DNA from: Trueperaceae bacterium
GTDB taxonomy: Bacteria > Deinococcota > Deinococci > Deinococcales > Trueperaceae
Assembly (NCBI GenBank): GCA_011390675.1
Contig: JAABRX010000025.1
Span: 1-39,611 of the forward strand
Direction: 5' to 3'
DNA length: 39,611 nt
Below the pieces are notes generated by a model. The model was not told the origin of the DNA and did no database searches. It saw only the letters and a program-made list of their open reading frames with translations. Below are positions 16,180 through 23,803 of the stretch, in pieces; position 1 is the stretch's first letter, and the number at the start of each line of letters is the position of its first letter. The position numbers and the translations under genes are program-made.

Positions 16180-16346
16180 TCGCCCCAGTCCTCGGCCTCT
16201 TCGGGTGCGGGTTCGAAGCGCAGCGGCGCGAGGCCGGTGACTTCGAGCTCGACGCCGTCGTCCGTGACGACGAGCTCTCCGAGCGCGAGGACGGCGGGAT
16301 CGACGTCGAGGGCTCCGTACGGGGTGGCGATCAGGGTAGCGGGCAT
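16176..16346 (-). CDS. lysW: Amino-group carrier protein LysW without zinc-ribbon cysteines
   Basis: 56 residues. LysW carries the growing lysine intermediate on its C-terminal glutamate, and the C-terminal [12 protein letters not shown] is intact, as is the GELVV and ELEVTGL core. The N-terminal half, however, has no cysteine at all: where Thermus LysW has CPEC and CEDC pairs, this protein has IATPYG and TDDG. It therefore cannot bind zinc as the classical protein does. The gene is the first of the operon, with AAGGAGG just before the ATG at 16346 and a promoter upstream. No frameshift is needed to read it; the loss looks natural, not a sequencing error. It is too short to be a reliable prediction without its context. 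Confidence 0.92.
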   Translation of the reverse strand: MPATLIATPYGALDVDPAVLALGELVVTDDGVELEVTGLAPLRFEPAPEEAEDWGE

Positions 16347-16417
16347 GGGGGCCTCCTTGGGTTTCGCTTCGTAAGTCCGGCGCCGAGTCGCAGTCCGTCG
16401 TTCGGCGCAACCCGAGC

Positions 16418-16447
16418 ATGCTAGTCGCTGGGTACGGGCGCCGTCAA
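16418..16447 (-). promoter_or_regulatory. Promoter of the lysine operon
   Basis: On the minus strand TTGACG (16447-16442) is followed after 18 nt by TAGCAT (16423-16418). The predicted start gives a leader of about 65 nt before lysW. No obvious operator, leader peptide or attenuator is visible in it. Confidence 0.6.
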
Positions 16448-16655
16448 GGCTTGCACGAACAGGCCATATCATCGCTCTGCACGTTCTTCTTGGTGGTCGG
16501 CCCAACGGCTTACGACTCGTCGTCCGAACCGCGATGCGACGGCGCGGCGGACGGCGATCCCGGCAGCGCACTTTCGTTTCGTAATCGCGGACCGTCCCAC
16601 CGCGCCGGATCGGACGTCGCCGGCGCGCGGCGCGACCGGCGCCGGCACCGGGTCT

Positions 16656-16679
16656 AGGTAGGCTCTGTCCAGGTAGGCT
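16656..16679 (+). promoter_or_regulatory. Tandem -10 elements of mutY
   Basis: The 9-mer AGGTAGGCT occurs twice, at 16656-16664 and 16671-16679, 15 nt apart. Each contains TAGGCT. The second ends 7 nt before the GTG start of mutY, as expected for a leaderless transcript; the first would give a leader of about 15 nt. No Shine-Dalgarno is visible. Confidence 0.5.
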
Positions 16680-16686
16680 TCCCGCC

Positions 16687-17733
16687 GTGCGCGATGCCTT
16701 GCGAACCTGGTTCGACGCTGCGGCGCGACCGTTGCCTTGGCGTTCCGGGGCGGGGTCGGCGCCCCGCGACCCGTACCGCACGCTGATCGTCGAGACGATG
16801 GCGCAGCAGACCCGCATCGAGACCGTCGTCGCGCGCGAGAGCGCCTTCCGCGCCCGCTTCCCGGACCTGGCGTCGCTGGCGGCGGCGGAGCTCGACGACG
16901 TCCTGCACGCATGGTCGGGGCTCGGCTACTACCGCCGCGCGCGGGCGCTCCACGCGCTGGCGCGCGTCGTCGTGGCCGAGCACGGCGGACGCCTCCCGTC
17001 CGATCCGGGGGCGCTGCGACGGCTGCCGGGCATCGGCCCGTACACGGCCGCCGCGATCGCCGCCCAGGCCTTCGGCGTGCCCGGCGTCGCCGTCGACGGC
17101 AACGTGCGCCGCGTCGGCGCCCGCCTCCTCGCCGAGCCCACCCCGACCGACGCCCGCGTCGCGGGTGCCCTCGAGGACCTGCTGCTCGATGGGACGACCC
17201 ATCCGGACGACGCCTTCGTGGCCGAGGCGCTCGTCGAGCTGGGCGCGACCGTGTGCACCCCACGGCGACCCGCCTGCGGCTCCTGCCCGCTCCGACCGGC
17301 CTGCCGAGCCGCTGCCGAGGGCGACCCGGAGCGCTACCCGAGCCCGCGCCCGCGCGCCACCGCGCGGCGCTGGCCGCTCCACGCCTGGCTGACGACGCGC
17401 ACCGGGCCGAGCGGGGTGCTCCTCGCCGTCGAACGGAGGGCCGACACCGGCCCCTGGGCCGGCATGCACGGCCCCCCGTGGCGCGACCACGCGCCCGACG
17501 GGGGGCGCGAGCTCGGGCGCTTCGTCCACCGCCTCAGCCACCGGCTCGTGGAGGCCACCGTATGGGCCGCTCCGGCACCGCCGCTGGACGCGGACGTCCG
17601 CTGGGCGAGCGCTCGGGAGCGAAGCGGCCTCGGCATGGCGGAGGTCGATCGCCGTGCCCTCGCCTGGGTCGACGGCGACGGCATCGACGCCGACGTCCCA
17701 GCAGGCGAGCCGCAGCCGCCATCGCGCGGCTAG
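16687..17733 (+). CDS. mutY: Adenine DNA glycosylase (A/G-specific)
   Basis: 348 residues. It removes adenine paired with 8-oxoguanine. Catalytic Glu36 (VETMAQQT), the helix-hairpin-helix LPGIGPYTAAA (113-123), and Asp137 (VAVDGNV) are present. The [4Fe-4S] cluster ligands are Cys190, Cys197, Cys200 and Cys206 with the standard spacing C-x6-C-x2-C-x5-C. The C-terminal 8-oxoG recognition domain is present but short and divergent (about 228-330). GTG at 16687 sits 7 nt after a TAGGCT box, so the mRNA is probably leaderless. Its TAG stop is part of the -10 box of the next gene. Confidence 0.93.
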   Translation: MRDALRTWFDAAARPLPWRSGAGSAPRDPYRTLIVETMAQQTRIETVVARESAFRARFPDLASLAAAELDDVLHAWSGLGYYRRARALHALARVVVAEHGGRLPSDPGALRRLPGIGPYTAAAIAAQAFGVPGVAVDGNVRRVGARLLAEPTPTDARVAGALEDLLLDGTTHPDDAFVAEALVELGATVCTPRRPACGSCPLRPACRAAAEGDPERYPSPRPRATARRWPLHAWLTTRTGPSGVLLAVERRADTGPWAGMHGPPWRDHAPDGGRELGRFVHRLSHRLVEATVWAAPAPPLDADVRWASARERSGLGMAEVDRRALAWVDGDGIDADVPAGEPQPPSRG

Positions 17734-17743
17734 ACTCGAGCGC
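17731..17743 (+). promoter_or_regulatory. Leaderless -10 element of the thioesterase gene
   Basis: TAGACT at 17731-17736 is followed by 7 nt and the ATG at 17744. The first three bases are also the stop codon of mutY. A strong Shine-Dalgarno and a good -35 box are both absent. Confidence 0.55.
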
Positions 17744-18166
17744 ATGGAACTGCGCGTCCGCTTCGCCGAGACCGACCAGATGGGCGTGGCCCATCACGCC
17801 GCGTACGTGGTGTGGCTCGAAGCCGCCCGCGTCGAGTGGATGCGCGACCTCGGCCTCAGCTACCGCGAGCTGGACGCGCAGGGTGTCTCGCTCGCCGTGA
17901 CCGGCCTCGAGGTGCGCTACCGGCAGGCGGTGCGCTTCGACGATCTGCTGCGGATCGAGGTCGTGCTGGAAGAGGCGCGCTCGCGGCGGTTGCGCATCGG
18001 CTACCGGATCGTCCGGAGCGAGGACGGGGCGTTGGCCGCCGAGGCGACCACCGTGCACGTACCGACCGCCCGCTCAGGCGCCGCGATGCGCCTTCCTTCC
18101 GCATGGCTCGACGCGATCGCGGGCCTCGCCGCGCCCGCCGAAAAGCGCCGGGCGCCGCCCGCCTGA
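17744..18166 (+). CDS. YbgC/FadM-type acyl-CoA thioesterase (4HBT hotdog fold)
   Basis: 140 residues. The motif AETDQMGVAHHAAYVVWLEAAR contains the catalytic Asp and the conserved His-His and Trp/Glu of the 4-hydroxybenzoyl-CoA thioesterase family, which hydrolyses acyl-CoA. The substrate is unknown: YbgC proteins associate with the Tol-Pal cluster elsewhere, but no tol genes are near here. ATG at 17744 follows a leaderless-type promoter. Residues past about 125 are a short Ala/Pro-rich tail. Confidence 0.88.
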   Translation: MELRVRFAETDQMGVAHHAAYVVWLEAARVEWMRDLGLSYRELDAQGVSLAVTGLEVRYRQAVRFDDLLRIEVVLEEARSRRLRIGYRIVRSEDGALAAEATTVHVPTARSGAAMRLPSAWLDAIAGLAAPAEKRRAPPA

Positions 18167-18208
18167 GCGCGCGCCGAACCCCACGAAGCGCGGCCGGGAC
18201 GCGCGCTC
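18165..18208 (+). terminator. Possible hairpin after the thioesterase gene
   Basis: GAGCGCGCG (18165-18173) and CGCGCGCTC (18200-18208) pair over 9 bp with a 26-nt loop. The loop is long and no T tract follows, so this is only a possible terminator. Confidence 0.3.
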
Positions 18209-18217
18209 GGGCCGTGC

Positions 18218-18223
18218 TAGGCT
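18218..18223 (+). promoter_or_regulatory. -10 element of guaB
   Basis: TAGGCT lies at 18218-18223, about 90 nt before the guaB ATG. The -35 region is not recognisable. The resulting leader is about 84 nt; no riboswitch-like structure stands out. Confidence 0.4.
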
Positions 18224-18313
18224 CGTCCGCAACGACGGCGCTGGCTGAGCGCCCCCGCCGCCACCGCCCAAGGCCGGCGACGAGCGCCCCGGTCGACCCC
18301 CGAAAGGCCCGCG

Positions 18314-19801
18314 ATGACCACGATTGCCCGCGAACCGCGAACGACCGCCCACCCCAAGATCCTGCGCGAAGCGCTCACCTTCGACGACGTCCTCCTGGTG
18401 CCGCGCCGCTCGGCGGTCCTGCCCGCGGACGCCCTACTCGGCGGCCGCTTCTCGCGCACCGTCCCGCTGAACGTCCCGATCGTCTCCGCGGCGATGGATA
18501 CGGTCACCGAGACCCACATGGCGATCGCCATGGCCCGCCAGGGCGGCATCGGGGTGATCCACAAGAAGATGGCGGTCGATGCGCAGGCCGAGATGGTGCG
18601 CAAGGTGAAGCGCTCGGAGTCGGGCATGATCGTCGATCCGATCACGCTTCCGCCCACCGCGACGATCGGCGACGCCGATCGCCTGATGGCCGAGTACCGC
18701 ATCTCGGGGGTGCCGATCGTCGGGCCGGACGGCACGCTGCTCGGGATCCTCACGAACCGCGACCTGCGCTTCGAGGACGACATGACGCGCGGCGTCGCCG
18801 AGCTCATGACCCGCGAGGGGCTGATCACGGTGCCCACCGGGACCACGCTCGAGCAGGCGCGCGAGATCCTGCGCGGCACCAAGGTCGAGAAGCTGCTCGT
18901 CGTCGACGAGGCGTTCCGGCTCTCGGGCCTGATCACGATCAAGGACATCACCAAGAAGCTCGCGTACCCGAACGCGGCCAAGGACGCGCTCGGCCGGCTG
19001 CGGGTCGCCGCCGCCGTCGGCGTGAGCCGCGATCTCGAAGCGCGCGCGACCGCCCTCGTCGAGGCCGGCGTCGACGCGCTGGTGCTCGACAGCGCCCACG
19101 GGCACAGCCAGGGGATCCTGGACGCGCTCGCGTTCCTCAAGGGGCACTTCTCGGTCGACGTCGTCGCCGGCAACGTCGGCACCGCCGACGCCGCGCGCGA
19201 CCTCATCGAGCTCGGCGCGGACGCGGTCAAGGTCGGCATCGGGCCCGGTTCGATCTGCACCACCCGGGTGGTGACCGGCGTCGGGATGCCGCAGCTGAGC
19301 GCCATCCTCGAGGTCGCCGACGTCGCGCAGGTGGCGGGCATCCCGCTCATCGCCGACGGAGGGATCAAGTTCTCCGGCGACGTCCCCAAGGCGATCGCCG
19401 CGGGTGCCGACTCGGTGATGGTGGGCTCGATGCTCGCGGGCACCAGCGAGGCGCCAGGTGAGGACCTGCTGCGCGACGGGCGCCGGTACAAGGCGTACCG
19501 CGGTATGGGGAGCATGGGCGCGATGGCGGGCGGCTCGGCCGACCGGTACTTCCAGGAGAACGCCACGAAGCTCGTTCCGGAGGGCATCGAGGGCATGGTG
19601 GCCTACAAGGGACCGGTCGAGGACGTCGTGTACCAGGTGATCGGCGGCCTGCGCAGCGCCATGGGGTACTGCGGCACCGCGACGATCGCGGAGCTGCAGC
19701 GCGACGCGCGCTTCGTGACGATCACCCAGGCCAGTTTGGTCGAGGGGCACCCGCACGACGTGACGATCACGCAGGACGCGCCGAACTACGCCCGGCGGTA
19801 G
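18314..19801 (+). CDS. guaB: Inosine-5'-monophosphate dehydrogenase
   Basis: 495 residues, cytoplasmic; oxidises IMP to XMP with NAD, the first committed step to GMP. The barrel begins [12 protein letters not shown]. Two CBS domains lie at about residues 105-215 (including [21 protein letters not shown]). The catalytic loop GPGSICTTR contains Cys315, and GGIKFSGDV and GSMLAGTSE bind phosphate. A GAAAGG element 9 nt before the ATG is a modest ribosome site. It is convergent with bshC and separated from it by a hairpin. Confidence 0.96.
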   Translation: MTTIAREPRTTAHPKILREALTFDDVLLVPRRSAVLPADALLGGRFSRTVPLNVPIVSAAMDTVTETHMAIAMARQGGIGVIHKKMAVDAQAEMVRKVKRSESGMIVDPITLPPTATIGDADRLMAEYRISGVPIVGPDGTLLGILTNRDLRFEDDMTRGVAELMTREGLITVPTGTTLEQAREILRGTKVEKLLVVDEAFRLSGLITIKDITKKLAYPNAAKDALGRLRVAAAVGVSRDLEARATALVEAGVDALVLDSAHGHSQGILDALAFLKGHFSVDVVAGNVGTADAARDLIELGADAVKVGIGPGSICTTRVVTGVGMPQLSAILEVADVAQVAGIPLIADGGIKFSGDVPKAIAAGADSVMVGSMLAGTSEAPGEDLLRDGRRYKAYRGMGSMGAMAGGSADRYFQENATKLVPEGIEGMVAYKGPVEDVVYQVIGGLRSAMGYCGTATIAELQRDARFVTITQASLVEGHPHDVTITQDAPNYARR

Positions 19802-19804
19802 CGC

Positions 19805-19827
19805 GTGCGGAGCCTTCGGCCCCGCAC
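19805..19827. terminator. Hairpin between convergent guaB and bshC
   Basis: GTGCGG (19805-19810) pairs with CCGCAC (19822-19827). With one mismatch the stem continues to a short TTC/TTCG loop, about 9 paired positions. It fills almost the whole 29-nt gap and could end transcription from both sides. There is no T tract, as is common in such GC-rich genomes. Confidence 0.5.
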
Positions 19828-19830
19828 GGC

Positions 19831-21429
19831 TCAGAACACGATCGCGTGGTCGCCGGTGGGCGGTAGCGCCAGGAAGGCATCGCGCACGGGCGCGACGCCG
19901 AGGGTCAGGAAGAACGTGAACGGGCTCAGCACCCGCTCCTGAAGGCCACCGTTGGGGCGCAGATGCGCTTCGAGCCGTCGGAACTGCGCCTGCAGCTCGT
20001 CGTCCTGCCGCGCGAGGGCGTGCGCCGCCTTGTCGCGCAGGTTGAGCACGGTCTGCTCGAGGTGCATGCGCCCCTTGCGCACCGTGCGCTGCAGCGTCGG
20101 GTCGATGCCGTCCACCCGCTCGAGCAGCGTCGTCGCCTCCCGCTCCACGGTCGCGAGCGCGGCGGCGAAGGCGTCGGCGTGCCCGTGCCGACCGAGCGCG
20201 AGCTCGTAGCGGACGCGCTGCGGGTCGAGCTGCACGGTCCGCCAGTCGAGGTCGAAGCGCTCGAGGATGCGCCGCACCGGCGGCTGGAGCACCGTGGCCG
20301 AGGCTCGCGGCCAGGCGAGCGGCATCGGGACCTGGTGCAGGTCGTACACCCCTCGGAGTTGCGCCAGGTAGCGCAGCTCGCCCGGACCGACCACGAAGGC
20401 GACCGTGGGCAGCAGCGCGTCCTGCACGATCGGGCGCAGGCCGGCCGCCGGCGTGAGCGCCGTGGGGTCGGCGTCGAGCCAGGCGCGCAGATCGCCCATG
20501 GTCATGCGCTGCTCGCCCTTCCGAAACCCGTCGCCATCGACGCGGAGGAGCTCGCGCGGGCCGCCGCCCGGTGCCTCGGCGAACAGGTTCGTCGCGCCTT
20601 CGGCGCGGCCGAGCTGCGGTGCCCACCCGAGCGCCTCGAGCCGATGCCCGGCCGCGCGGATCCGGTCGGCCGACGCCTCGGGGGCCTGGAGCTCGTGCTC
20701 GATCCGGTCGCGCGTGAGCGCCGCGACCTCGGGGTCGAGCGGATCGAGCACGAGCAGGCCCTGATCGCCGAGCAGTGAGGTCATCAGGCGCGCGAAGACG
20801 TCGCTCCAGCGCGGCCGCACCGCGCCGGGGACGGCAGCCGCCTCCTCCAACCAGGCCGCCACGTCGGCGGCATGCGGCCCGCCGTGGCCCCCGCACGCGT
20901 CGATGGCGCGCAACTGGTCGGCGACGACCGCCAGGACCCCGGCGGAGAGCTGCGCCCGACCCACGGCAGGCCCGTCGGGCATCGAGACGCGCAGCTGATG
21001 CAGGCGTTCGTCGCGGCCGAGCACCCACGCGTGGTCCATCTCGGCGACGTCGTGGTCCTGGGTCGCCATCCAGAAGACGGGCACCACCGGCCGGTCCGGC
21101 TCGTCGAGCTCCGCGGCCAGGCGCACCGCCGTGGCCGCCTTGGAGAGCGTGTACGTGGGTCCGAGCAGCCACCCCACCTGCTGGCCCGTCACCACGACGC
21201 GCGACTCGGGGTGGGCGAGCCGCCGCAGGGCACGGTCCTGGGCAGGCCTCAAGCCCCATTTGGCGTGGCCGGAGCGCAGGACGTCGGCCAAGCGCGTGCG
21301 GTCGACGGACCGTGTCGTCGACCGCGCCGCCTCGAGGTCGCCCGCTTTGAGCTCGAACGCGTCGCCGAGGGCGCCGGCACGGTAGGCGTCGAGGAACGAG
21401 TGCGGCGCGGGGGCGGAGGTCGGGGTCAC
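19831..21429 (-). CDS. bshC: Bacillithiol synthase (cysteine-adding enzyme)
   Basis: 532 residues. BshC adds cysteine to glucosaminyl-malate in the last step of bacillithiol synthesis; the product is the main low-molecular-weight thiol of Bacilli and Deinococci. Family markers: VVVTGQQVGWLLGPTYTLSKA, VPVFWMATQDHDVAEMDHA, and a coiled-coil region near the C-terminus (about residues 410-500). I chose GTG at 21429 because TACATT lies 5 nt upstream on the minus strand and the conserved sequence starts soon after. The bshA and bshB genes are not in the window. Confidence 0.92.
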   Translation of the reverse strand: MTPTSAPAPHSFLDAYRAGALGDAFELKAGDLEAARSTTRSVDRTRLADVLRSGHAKWGLRPAQDRALRRLAHPESRVVVTGQQVGWLLGPTYTLSKAATAVRLAAELDEPDRPVVPVFWMATQDHDVAEMDHAWVLGRDERLHQLRVSMPDGPAVGRAQLSAGVLAVVADQLRAIDACGGHGGPHAADVAAWLEEAAAVPGAVRPRWSDVFARLMTSLLGDQGLLVLDPLDPEVAALTRDRIEHELQAPEASADRIRAAGHRLEALGWAPQLGRAEGATNLFAEAPGGGPRELLRVDGDGFRKGEQRMTMGDLRAWLDADPTALTPAAGLRPIVQDALLPTVAFVVGPGELRYLAQLRGVYDLHQVPMPLAWPRASATVLQPPVRRILERFDLDWRTVQLDPQRVRYELALGRHGHADAFAAALATVEREATTLLERVDGIDPTLQRTVRKGRMHLEQTVLNLRDKAAHALARQDDELQAQFRRLEAHLRPNGGLQERVLSPFTFFLTLGVAPVRDAFLALPPTGDHAIVF

Positions 21430-21434
21430 GGGAC

Positions 21435-21440
21435 AATGTA
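21435..21440 (-). promoter_or_regulatory. -10 element of bshC
   Basis: TACATT on the minus strand is followed by 5 nt and the GTG start of bshC, suggesting a leaderless or nearly leaderless transcript. No -35 box is evident. Confidence 0.4.
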
Positions 21441-21513
21441 CGTCGCGTGCAGCGCCCGAGCCGTCGTCCGCTGCACCGGGAACGGCTCGGGCGCGGCGCC
21501 GACCCGAGCGTGG

Positions 21514-21519
21514 TAGCGT
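21514..21519 (+). promoter_or_regulatory. -10 element of the WecG/TagA gene
   Basis: TAGCGT is followed by 10 nt and the ATG at 21530. The mRNA would have almost no leader. It is divergent from the bshC promoter about 75 nt away. Confidence 0.4.
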
Positions 21520-21529
21520 CGGCGCCCGC

Positions 21530-22279
21530 ATGCATCCGGACGCCGTCCTCCCGCCGCTGCCGCAGCCTCGGCCGGTCCTCGGGTACGCCGTGCACCCGGT
21601 GGACCTCGAGGGAGCCCGTACATGGGCGCTCGCCGCGGCCGCCCCGGGGGCGCCCGCACGCATGATCGTCACCCTCAACCCGGAGATCGTGGTGCAGGCA
21701 GCCGGCGACCCCGCGCTGGCGACCGCGCTCGCGCACGCCGACCTCACGGTCGCCGACGGCGTCGGCGTCGCCTGGGCGGCGCGGCGCGCCGGCGTGGCGC
21801 TGCCAGGCCGGGTCCCGGGCGTCGACCTCGCGTTCGCGGTCCTCGCCGCCGGTGGCCCCGACCTACCGGTGTTCTTCCTGGGCGGTCGCCCGGGCGTCGC
21901 GGAAGCGGCGGCGGCCGCAGCGATCGAGCGCTGGGGCACGGTGGTCGTCGGCCACCGGCACGGGTACTTCGACCGCGCGCGCGAGGGCGCGGCCGTGGCC
22001 GCCGAGGTTCGCTCGAGTGGGGCCGGCCTGTTGCTCGCCGGCCTCGGCGAAGGGCAGGAGCGCTTCCTGGACCAACACCGCGATGCCTTCGGCGCCGGCT
22101 GCCTCATCGGCGTGGGCGGCACGCTGGACGTCCTCGCGGGCGTCGCCCGCCGGACGCCGGCGTGGACGCACCGGTGGGGCGTCGAGTGGGCGTGGCGGGT
22201 CGGTCTCGATCCGAAGCGGTGGCGCCGGGCGCCGCGGCTCGCGCGCTTCGCGTGGATGGTGCTGCGAGCGCGCGGCTGA
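21530..22279 (+). CDS. WecG/TagA/CpsF family glycosyltransferase
   Basis: 249 residues, GT26 family. These enzymes transfer N-acetylmannosamine-type sugars to lipid-linked acceptors for surface polysaccharide. Motifs: MIVTLNPEIVVQA, ADGVGVAWAARRAG, RVPGVDLAF, and GVGGTLDVLAGVARRTPAW, ending in a basic segment (LDPKRWRRAPRLARF) that would dock on the membrane. A second internal ATG at 21662 (start of MIVTLNPEIV) is possible but would remove the N-terminal strand of the fold. No polysaccharide cluster surrounds it, so the product is unknown. Confidence 0.9.
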   Translation: MHPDAVLPPLPQPRPVLGYAVHPVDLEGARTWALAAAAPGAPARMIVTLNPEIVVQAAGDPALATALAHADLTVADGVGVAWAARRAGVALPGRVPGVDLAFAVLAAGGPDLPVFFLGGRPGVAEAAAAAAIERWGTVVVGHRHGYFDRAREGAAVAAEVRSSGAGLLLAGLGEGQERFLDQHRDAFGAGCLIGVGGTLDVLAGVARRTPAWTHRWGVEWAWRVGLDPKRWRRAPRLARFAWMVLRARG

Positions 22280-22297
22280 AGGGCGGGGCGCCTGGGC

Positions 22298-23803
22298 TCA
22301 GCGCGCCGTGGCCGCGCGGACGAGCGCGGCGCGCGCTTCACCGGTCTCTTCGAGCCCTTCCTTCTCGGCGTCGTCGCCCGGGTGGCCGGCCGGATAGCGT
22401 CCGTTGAAGCACGCCAGGCACGTGCGCCCGATGCCGATCGCGCGCGCCAACCCCTCCTCGGAGATGAACGCGAGCGAATCGGCGCCGATGCGGCGACCGA
22501 TCTCGGCGACCGTCATCGTCGCGGCGGCGAGCTCTTGGCGCGCGGCCGTGTCGATGCCGTAGTAGCACGGGTAGGCGATCGGCGGGCTCGACACCCGGAA
22601 GTGCACCTCGCGCGCCCCTGCTTCGCGCAACAGCGCGACGATGCGCCCGGACGTCGTCCCGCGCACGATCGAATCGTCCACCAGCACCACCCGCTTGCCG
22701 CGCACCGCGCCGGTGGGCGCGAGCTTGAGCCGCACCTTCTGGTCGCGCAGGCGCGGGTTGGGGGCGATGAAGGTGCGGCCAGCGTACGGCGACTTCTGGA
22801 GGCCCAGGTCGAACGGGATGCCCGACGCGCGCGCGAAGCCGAGCGCGGCCGCGAGCCCCGACTCGGGAACGCCCACCACGACGTCGGCGTCGACCGGCGC
22901 CTCGGCGGCGAGCACCTCCCCCATCCGCAGGCGCGCCGCGTGCACGTCGGCGCCGTCGAGCGCGCCATCGCCCCGCGCGAAGTAGATCCATTCGAAGGCG
23001 CACGGCGTCGGCACGCCCTCCAGCACCTGCCGGGCGTGCAGACCGTCGTCGTCGGCGACGACGAGCTCGCCGGGCCGCACGTCGCGCACGAAGCGCGCGC
23101 CCATGAGGATCAACGCGGACGGCTCGCTCGCGAACACGTGGCCGGCGCCATCCGGCAGCTCGCCGATCACGAGCGGACGCACGCCGTGGCGGTCCCGCAG
23201 GCCGATCACCTTGCGACGGTCCATCAAGACCACCGCGAAGCCGCCCTCGAGCTCGCTCATGACGCGCGCCGTGGCGTCCTCGAGCGACAGGTGGGCGTAG
23301 CGCGCGACCAGGTTGATCATCACCTCGGAGTCGTTCGTGGTCTGGAAGACCGCGCCGTCCTCGAGCATCGCATCGCGGATCGCGCGCGCGTTCGTGAAGT
23401 TGCCGTTGTGGGCGAGCGCCAGCAGGCCCTTGTTCGAGCGCACCGTCAGGGGTTGGGCGTTGAAGCGCAGCGAAGCGCCGGTCGTCGAGTAGCGGGTGTG
23501 CCCGATGCCGGTGCGCGCGTCCTCGAAGCGCAACAGGTCGAGCCGCGCTTCCGTGAACACCTCGGCGACCAGCCCCATGTCCTTCTCGATGCGGATCTGG
23601 TCCGGGCTGGCCACGCAGATGCCGCACGACTCCTGGCCGCGGTGCTGCAGCGCGAACAGGCCGACCTGCAGGATCCCAGCGAGATCGTAGTCCAGCGCGT
23701 CGCTGCGCACGTGGGCACCGACGACGCCGCACTCCTCGTGCGGGTGGTCGTCGTCGTGGTCGAAGCGACCGAGGGGTGCGACGCGCAGCGCGGCGGCGCT
23801 CAC
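22298..23803 (-). CDS. purF: Amidophosphoribosyltransferase
   Basis: 501 residues. First step of purine synthesis: PRPP plus glutamine gives phosphoribosylamine. Cys25 in [10 protein letters not shown] is the glutaminase nucleophile, so a propeptide of 24 residues must be cleaved. The PRPP loop is [17 protein letters not shown]. Cysteines in [22 protein letters not shown] and [12 protein letters not shown] match the four [4Fe-4S] ligands of the Bacillus-type enzyme, so an oxygen-sensitive cluster form is predicted. GTG at 23803 overlaps the purL stop (GTGA). It is the last gene of purQLF. Confidence 0.95.
   Translation of the reverse strand: MSAAALRVAPLGRFDHDDDHPHEECGVVGAHVRSDALDYDLAGILQVGLFALQHRGQESCGICVASPDQIRIEKDMGLVAEVFTEARLDLLRFEDARTGIGHTRYSTTGASLRFNAQPLTVRSNKGLLALAHNGNFTNARAIRDAMLEDGAVFQTTNDSEVMINLVARYAHLSLEDATARVMSELEGGFAVVLMDRRKVIGLRDRHGVRPLVIGELPDGAGHVFASEPSALILMGARFVRDVRPGELVVADDDGLHARQVLEGVPTPCAFEWIYFARGDGALDGADVHAARLRMGEVLAAEAPVDADVVVGVPESGLAAALGFARASGIPFDLGLQKSPYAGRTFIAPNPRLRDQKVRLKLAPTGAVRGKRVVLVDDSIVRGTTSGRIVALLREAGAREVHFRVSSPPIAYPCYYGIDTAARQELAAATMTVAEIGRRIGADSLAFISEEGLARAIGIGRTCLACFNGRYPAGHPGDDAEKEGLEETGEARAALVRAATAR

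Noticed and set aside
16619-16646. Inverted repeat GCCGGCGC...GCGCCGGC before mutY
   Set aside because: 8-bp stem with 12-nt loop; such GC palindromes are frequent by chance at this base composition and no role is evident.
18434-21736. 1100-codon minus-strand frame across guaB and the bshC region
   Set aside because: guaB on the plus strand and bshC in another minus-strand frame have clear catalytic motifs; this frame has none.
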